A DNA stretch of 16,616 nucleotides from Myxococcota bacterium. GTDB taxonomy: Bacteria > Myxococcota_C > UBA6777. Where the stretch lies: the NCBI GenBank assembly GCA_963169055.1, contig CAUJFU010000442.1:1-16616 (forward strand), given 5' to 3'. This document shows positions 15,282 through 16,616 of the stretch, piece after piece (the stretch's first letter is position 1; every line of letters starts with the position of its first letter). A model generated the notes under the pieces. It had not been told where the DNA came from, searched no databases, and saw only the letters and a program-made list of their open reading frames with translations. Made by a program: the position numbers and the translations under genes.

Positions 15282-16616
15282 TTAATGTACTTTGCGCATC
15301 AACGCAAGGAGATCTGTTGGCGGCACAAAGCCGATGATCAACGGCTTTGAAAGAAGCTGCCCTTTGCCATCCACAAAACGCACCCACGGCAAGCCACTGA
15401 TACCGTACTTTTTCTCCAGACGCTCGCTCTCGGCATGGCTTGCGGTCTGCTCCAATTTCAACATCACAAAACGCCGACTTTCTTTGACCACCTCGACTTG
15501 CGCAAAACTGATCTTTTCGAGGCGTTTGCATGCCTCGCACCACTCGGCCCAAAAATCAAGGATAATCGGTCGTTTTAGGCGTTTTGCACAGGCGATCCCT
15601 TGGGACTCAGAAGTCAACCAAAAAGGCTTGTCCTCAGGATAATTGGGCGGAGGAAGACAAGCCGCCAGCGCAGGATCGGTCGGCGCGTTGGAGGTCTGCG
15701 CAGCACGGGCCACAGGCAACGAATCCGCAGATTGCGTTGGGCGTATCAACGAAGAGGCGTCCGTTGCGACGGCGTTCGCTGAAGCCATCTTACTCGATGC
15801 CGGTGGTATGGGCAAAAAATAGCCTTTGTGTAACCAGATCTGCACAAACAACACGCTGCCCACAAGCAAGTTCAAGACACCAAACACCTGTTTGCTGCGC
15901 ACCCACCAGCCATCTTCTTCACGATACGGACGAAACGCCCCCGCAAAGATCCCCACGCAAACCAAGACCCCGCCCAAGATCAACGAATACAACGCAGGGT
16001 CCGAGGAAAAAAGCCCTCGGCCATACAAAAACGCAGCCCCCAAAAACACCACCCCAAACACTTTTTTGACCTCAGTCATCCACGTCCCGCTGCGCGGAAG
16101 CGCCGCAACAAACCCCGTCCCCAACAACAGAAAAGGCACACCGATCCCAAAAGCCATCACCGTCGGCAAGACGATCCCCCAAAACACGCTGCCCGTCTGC
16201 GCAACGAACGCCAATAAGCCGATCATCGCAGGGCCAGAGCAGGGCGTAGACAGCACGATCCCGATCATCCCCAACACAAAAACACCGAGATACCCGCGCC
16301 CTTGGATCATCGACAGCCGCGTCTGTATCCCCGTTGGAAGGGCCAAATCAAACATCCCAAACATACTCAACGCCATCAACAAAAACAGCAGCGTCAAAAA
16401 CACCACAAAGAAGGTGCTTTGCATTAACGCGCCCATCATAAACGGCTGCTTGCCGATCAAGGCGACCACAGCTCCCAAGATCGCCGCAGGGAGCGCCATC
16501 CCAAGGACATACATCAGCGAAAGCAAAAACGCATGACCGCGTTCTCCCTCTTTCTTCGCGCTGCTCGCCCCGATCACGGCGATGGTGATCGGGATCATCG
16601 GATACACGCAGGGCGT
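15282..16616 (-). CDS. dsbD: Thiol:disulfide interchange protein DsbD, 5' end outside window
   Basis: The last 444 codons are visible; the frame runs off the window edge at TPCVYPMIP. This is the conserved first cysteine motif of the DsbD membrane domain (C3 here), and the partner is STPCSGP (C126). About eight membrane helices run to about residue 270, then a low-complexity Ser/Ala/Thr linker, then a thioredoxin domain (about 325-444) with WAEWCEACK (C360, C363) and cis-Pro in GLPWVRF. Family role: moves electrons from cytoplasmic thioredoxin through the membrane cysteines to the C-terminal domain and on to periplasmic substrates. Whether the N-terminal DsbD-alpha domain exists cannot be seen. 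The GTG at 16607 is the internal Val of PCVYP, not a start. Located upstream of a gene for a thioredoxin-containing lipoprotein, a plausible electron acceptor (inference). Confidence 0.93.
   Translation of the reverse strand, partial: TPCVYPMIPITIAVIGASSAKKEGERGHAFLLSLMYVLGMALPAAILGAVVALIGKQPFMMGALMQSTFFVVFLTLLFLLMALSMFGMFDLALPTGIQTRLSMIQGRGYLGVFVLGMIGIVLSTPCSGPAMIGLLAFVAQTGSVFWGIVLPTVMAFGIGVPFLLLGTGFVAALPRSGTWMTEVKKVFGVVFLGAAFLYGRGLFSSDPALYSLILGGVLVCVGIFAGAFRPYREEDGWWVRSKQVFGVLNLLVGSVLFVQIWLHKGYFLPIPPASSKMASANAVATDASSLIRPTQSADSLPVARAAQTSNAPTDPALAACLPPPNYPEDKPFWLTSESQGIACAKRLKRPIILDFWAEWCEACKRLEKISFAQVEVVKESRRFVMLKLEQTASHAESERLEKKYGISGLPWVRFVDGKGQLLSKPLIIGFVPPTDLLALMRKVH

Overview
The window reads as bacterial chromosome from a predatory or social deltaproteobacterial-type lineage (Myxococcota, Bradymonadota or close relatives). 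This is inferred from two membrane-anchored eukaryote-like Ser/Thr kinases (one with the HRDISPQN catalytic loop often seen in myxobacteria), PEGA and SUMF1 domains, long Pro/Ser/Ala-rich linkers, and a moderate-to-high GC content. No species is claimed. Eleven protein genes were found, two of them cut by the window edges. There are no rRNA or tRNA genes, insertion sequences or CRISPR arrays.

Left block, + strand, 2-3678: a staphylococcal-nuclease-like protein (5' end outside the window), a leucine-rich-repeat protein, a sensor histidine kinase with almost no extracytoplasmic loop, and an OmpR-type response regulator one base behind it. Short gaps (15, 52 and 1 bp) suggest one transcript. A convergent membrane-anchored Ser/Thr kinase follows on the - strand (3760-5898). 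A 446-bp gap then separates it from a divergent + strand gene (6345-7421), whose product has similar short helical modules at both ends and a 14-residue tandem repeat between them.

Right block, - strand, 16616 down to 7428, in transcription order: dsbD-like thiol:disulfide interchange protein (5' end outside the window), a Ser/Thr kinase whose C-terminus ends in a membrane helix, a PEGA/SUMF1 membrane protein overlapping the kinase by 4 bp, a large lipoprotein joining a legumain/caspase-like cysteine peptidase domain to a PDZ domain and a TlpA-like thioredoxin, and an AMP-binding acyl-CoA synthetase.

The right block is the most interesting part. The kinase has no outside domain, and the overlapping gene supplies a membrane-anchored outside protein with PEGA repeats and a SUMF1 fold lacking the formylglycine-generating cysteines, which suggests a split receptor kinase. 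Next comes an exported cysteine peptidase carrying its own thioredoxin, with DsbD, the usual electron donor to periplasmic thioredoxins, encoded upstream. The working hypothesis is a redox-controlled envelope caspase-like system coupled to Ser/Thr kinase sensing. The domain content is read from the sequence; the functional coupling is inference.
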